From positions 1 to 39,762 of the forward strand of contig DATLFP010000038.1 in assembly GCA_035540955.1 (NCBI GenBank): a stretch of DNA of 39,762 bases. The letters run 5' to 3'. This DNA is from DATLFP01 sp035540955. Lineage in GTDB: Bacteria > Actinomycetota > Acidimicrobiia > Acidimicrobiales > CADCSY01. Under the pieces are notes generated by a model. That model did no database searches. It had not been told where the DNA came from and worked only from the letters and a program-made list of their open reading frames with translations. This document shows, one piece after another, positions 39,489-39,762 of this stretch; the stretch's first letter is position 1, and every line of letters begins with the position of its first letter. The position numbers and the translations under genes were made by a program.

Positions 39489-39762
39489 CCCGAGTTGCTC
39501 TTGTCTCCGGAGGCGGCCGCGGCATCGGCCGCGCCATCTCGCTCGCGCTCGCCGAGGACGGCTGCGACGTGGCGGTGAACTACCGCAAGGACGTCGATGC
39601 CGCCGAGCGGACAGTGAAGGGCGTCGAAGCCCTCGGCCGCCGCGCCGTCGCGGTCGCCGGCAACGTGGGGGAGTGGGACGACTGCGTCTCGATGGTCGAC
39701 AAGGCGGTCGAGGCCCTCGGGCCCATCTCGATCCTCGTGCACAACGGCGGGATCGCGTCGCG
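39485..39762 (+). CDS. Short-chain dehydrogenase/reductase, N-terminal part
   Basis: The first 92 residues of an SDR are seen before the window ends. The Rossmann cofactor motif is SGGGRGIGRAI (TGxxxGxG class). NYRKD after the second strand suggests NADP(H) preference. The adenine-ring motif appears as VHNGG rather than the usual NNAG. The opening resembles 3-oxoacyl-ACP reductase (FabG-like) proteins. The active-site Ser-Tyr-Lys is beyond the edge. It overlaps the previous gene by 4 nt. Confidence 0.88.
   Translation, partial: MTRVALVSGGGRGIGRAISLALAEDGCDVAVNYRKDVDAAERTVKGVEALGRRAVAVAGNVGEWDDCVSMVDKAVEALGPISILVHNGGIAS

Noticed and set aside
1..39762. tRNA, rRNA, transposase, integrase or attachment sites
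   Set aside because: No cloverleaf, CCA end, rRNA stretch, IS inverted repeats or recombinase motif was recognised on either strand.

Overview
The window is very GC-rich, densely packed chromosomal DNA of a Gram-positive-type actinobacterium. The best guess is class Acidimicrobiia. The clues are strong G/C third-position bias, many GTG/TTG starts, divergent lexA and LysM cell-division-suppressor genes followed by nrdR, SoxR, an AhpE-like peroxiredoxin, actinobacterial-type DapC and DapE, and SpoVS next to recA. The class assignment is inference. There are no rRNA or tRNA genes, CRISPR arrays, transposases or phage genes. Every base lies within 180 bp of a gene.

Region 1 (1-7125) is a small catabolic or resistance region. 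It starts with the tail of an unidentified gene and a repeat element. An orphan periplasmic binding protein diverges from an MFS transporter, and an amidohydrolase diverges from a TetR regulator. The two divergent promoters carry nearly identical palindromes, so the TetR protein probably controls both pairs. A PPOX-fold flavin/F420 enzyme and a cytochrome P450 follow, divergent around another palindrome.

Region 2 (7172-18899) is a conserved housekeeping block: rimO, pgsA, cinA, then a diguanylate cyclase, a UbiB-like kinase, thpR, msrB and a degenerate LigT-fold protein, followed by recA, spoVS, miaB and miaA. The cinA/recA/spoVS/miaB order recalls Firmicutes. recA has a canonical promoter with a LexA box between -35 and -10.

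Region 3 (18900-23582) holds a secreted subtilisin-like protease with tryptophan-rich repeats at both ends and a membrane GAF-GGDEF-EAL c-di-GMP enzyme.

Region 4 (23595-29709) is a diaminopimelate/lysine cluster: dapF, hflX, dapC, then soxR on the other strand, then dapD and dapE, ending with a peroxiredoxin. DapF has Ser at one catalytic Cys position and DapD is of the proteobacterial type.

Region 5 (29706-32807) contains a second, wall-anchored-looking subtilase and the SOS control locus. lexA and a LysM membrane protein are divergent over four LexA boxes, and nrdR follows.

Region 6 (32814-39762) has a double-cupredoxin lipoprotein and an MMPL transporter on the minus strand. A molybdopterin oxidoreductase, a YcaQ-type DNA glycosylase-like protein and the start of a short-chain dehydrogenase are on the plus strand.

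A recurring feature is a -10 hexamer (TAnnnT) only 6-9 nt before the start codon. This suggests that many genes here are transcribed without a leader.
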